6,141 bases of DNA. It comes from Nitrospirales bacterium. GTDB taxonomy: Bacteria > Nitrospirota > Nitrospiria > Nitrospirales > UBA8639. Within the stretch, counting starts at the first letter, position 1. Each line of letters opens with the position of its first letter. A program made the position numbers and the translations under genes. The notes under the pieces were generated by a model that saw nothing but the letters and a program-made list of their open reading frames with translations, had not been told where the DNA came from and ran no database searches. The stretch spans positions 1-6,141 of the forward strand of contig JAJDBO010000021.1 in the NCBI GenBank assembly GCA_029261305.1. Direction: 5' to 3'. Of the stretch, positions 4,741-6,141 are shown piece by piece.

Positions 4741-6141
4741 CTACGACTCTGGAATTGAAATGTCGAGTTCGTGAACCTTTTTATATCGTGCGAGTGCAGA
4801 GGCTGTGCCTTTGCGGGGACCGACCACTAAGATCACAAATTGGTCGGGTTTAATATGCTGTTGGGTTGCGCGTCGGACTTGTTCTGTGGTGACTCGTTCA
4901 ATGCCATTACGAAATCGAGTCATCCAATCCGAGGGGTAGCCATAGTATTCGTACGTGAGAAGCTTTCCGAGGACCTTGCCTGGAGAGTCGACCGAAAATA
5001 CAAAAGAATTGAGAAGGCTGGCCTTCGCGTTTTGCACTTCCCCATCCGTTGGCGGCTCAGTTTTCATGATTTTATGGGTTTCCTCAATGAGGGCGTCGAT
5101 CCCGGCTTGAGTGGTCTCCGTTTTTGTGGACATGGAGAAATTGGCCGACGATGGATAGTCCCACCCAAAGCCCACGCCACCATGCACATCGTAGGCTAAG
5201 CCTTTCTTTGAGCGGATGCTTGAGAAGAGGCGTGCCCCAAATGATCCAGATAAAATCTGATTCGTGATGACCACCGGATGGTAATCGGGATGCATACGAA
5301 TAAGTCCCATGTGCCCTATGATAATTTTCGCCTGGGTCATATCATTTTTCTCAACGTAGTAGACGCCGGCTTCGGTTGACGTTTGAAATGGAACTTTGGG
5401 GTCAGTAAATTCTGGCCCTTTCGGCCATTGGCCAAATACTCGTTTTACTAACGCCAAGGCGTCAGCTGTTTTGAAATCACCGACGAGTCCCAAGATCATG
5501 CGGTTGGGGTGGTAGTATTTTTGATGCCAGGCGACGAGGTCTTTGCGGGTAATACTGCCGATGGTAGCATAGGTTTCTTGAGCAGCGTAAGGCGAGTCAT
5601 TGCCATACACGAGTTTGGTAAATTCGCGCTTGACGATGCCGTCTGGATTGTCATTTTGCCTGGCAATTCCAGCCATGATTTGATTCTTGGCAATGGCTAA
5701 TTTTTCTGGTGCAAAGCTTGGGTTTCTGAGGACATCGACAAAGACCTGTACGACTTCTTCAAAGTCTTCGATCAGGCAATTCATCGAGGCTGAGCCGACG
5801 GTTGTGCCAATGCCGGTTTCGATAGAGGCGGCCTTTCCTTCAAGGTAATCATCAAGGGCATCGCCGGCTCGTGTGGTGGTTCCACCACTACGCATCACCG
5901 TTCCCGTCAACCCAGCTAATCCGATTTTTTCTTTCGGTTCGAGTCGCGCTCCTGTCCGAATTCGCGCTGATACAGAGACAAGGGGCAACTCATGATCTTC
6001 CAGCAACAAAACGATCATCCCATTATCCAAGACCACTCGTGTGGGTTCTGGGATTTTGATTTCGGGGAGTGGCGGATAGTGAAGTTGGTCGACTCGTTCA
6101 ACCTGGCCCCAACCAGGCGCGGCCATGAGGCTCACGGTTGC
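4741..6141 (-). CDS. M16 (insulinase/pitrilysin) family protein, non-catalytic subunit, 5' truncated by the window edge
   Basis: Counting the GTG at 6135 as residue 1, 464 residues are visible. The frame stays open to the edge, and ATVSLMAAPGWGQ looks like the end of a signal peptide, so the true start lies outside the window. The two M16 halves are clear: an N-terminal domain (about 32-235) and a C-terminal domain (about 256-440, starting near GVYYVEKNDMTQAKIIIGH). At the zinc site, GLAGLTGTVM (72-81) replaces the usual GLAHLxEHM, so both His and the catalytic Glu are gone. The later Glu ligand region (EKLAIAKNQI) also lacks its acidic partner. The R/Y substrate-binding pair in the C-terminal half is kept (Arg308 and Tyr315 in IRSKKGLAYDV). 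This is the pattern of the inactive member of bacterial M16 heterodimers, whose HxxEH partner is usually the adjacent gene, here expected beyond 6141. The protein is likely periplasmic. It is first in the visible M16-M48-propeller cluster. Confidence 0.92.
   Translation of the reverse strand, partial: ATVSLMAAPGWGQVERVDQLHYPPLPEIKIPEPTRVVLDNGMIVLLLEDHELPLVSVSARIRTGARLEPKEKIGLAGLTGTVMRSGGTTTRAGDALDDYLEGKAASIETGIGTTVGSASMNCLIEDFEEVVQVFVDVLRNPSFAPEKLAIAKNQIMAGIARQNDNPDGIVKREFTKLVYGNDSPYAAQETYATIGSITRKDLVAWHQKYYHPNRMILGLVGDFKTADALALVKRVFGQWPKGPEFTDPKVPFQTSTEAGVYYVEKNDMTQAKIIIGHMGLIRMHPDYHPVVITNQILSGSFGARLFSSIRSKKGLAYDVHGGVGFGWDYPSSANFSMSTKTETTQAGIDALIEETHKIMKTEPPTDGEVQNAKASLLNSFVFSVDSPGKVLGKLLTYEYYGYPSDWMTRFRNGIERVTTEQVRRATQQHIKPDQFVILVVGPRKGTASALARYKKVHELDISIPES

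Overview
The window looks like chromosome from a Gram-negative (diderm) bacterium of moderate GC. The supporting evidence is two lipoprotein signal peptides, one Sec signal peptide, a periplasmic-type M16 protein and a cytoplasmic PpiC parvulin. The gene styles (a MinD-like ATPase with a helical insert, a secreted tail-collar protein, paired M16 peptidases, a BNR-propeller lipoprotein) would suit Nitrospirota or a deltaproteobacterial-type lineage. That placement is inference only; no rRNA or lineage marker is present.

Layout. The left edge carries the 3' part of a plus-strand MinD/ParA-type ATPase gene whose P-loop lies outside the window. Its stop codon overlaps a perfect Shine-Dalgarno (AAAGGAGGT) that serves a 55-codon, very basic ORF of unknown function (754-921). 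After that comes a decayed stretch with a possible gene remnant (about 1051-1302).

Everything from there to the right edge is on the minus strand, so the two halves converge near 1.25-1.3 kb. Reading in the direction of transcription (right to left): an M16-family protein without the zinc motif (from beyond 6141 to 4741), an M48 metalloprotease lipoprotein (4699-3830), a seven-Asp-box beta-propeller lipoprotein (3735-2695), an intergenic palindromic repeat element (2516-2602), a secreted tail-collar protein carrying a one-base frameshift (2369-1780), and ppiC (1627-1349). A convincing intrinsic terminator (1289-1244) closes the ppiC transcript.

How they fit together. M16, M48 and the propeller lipoprotein are spaced 41 and 94 bp apart and all are exported, so they plausibly form one envelope operon for proteolysis or quality control. 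The M16 protein keeps the substrate-binding R/Y pair but has lost HxxEH, so it is probably the non-catalytic half of a heterodimer whose catalytic partner lies just outside the window. The collar gene and ppiC appear to be separate transcription units with their own candidate promoters.

I do not see an unmistakable new system. The points most worth checking are the coupled 55-codon ORF, the mirror-image repeat element, the collar frameshift and the missing M16 partner.
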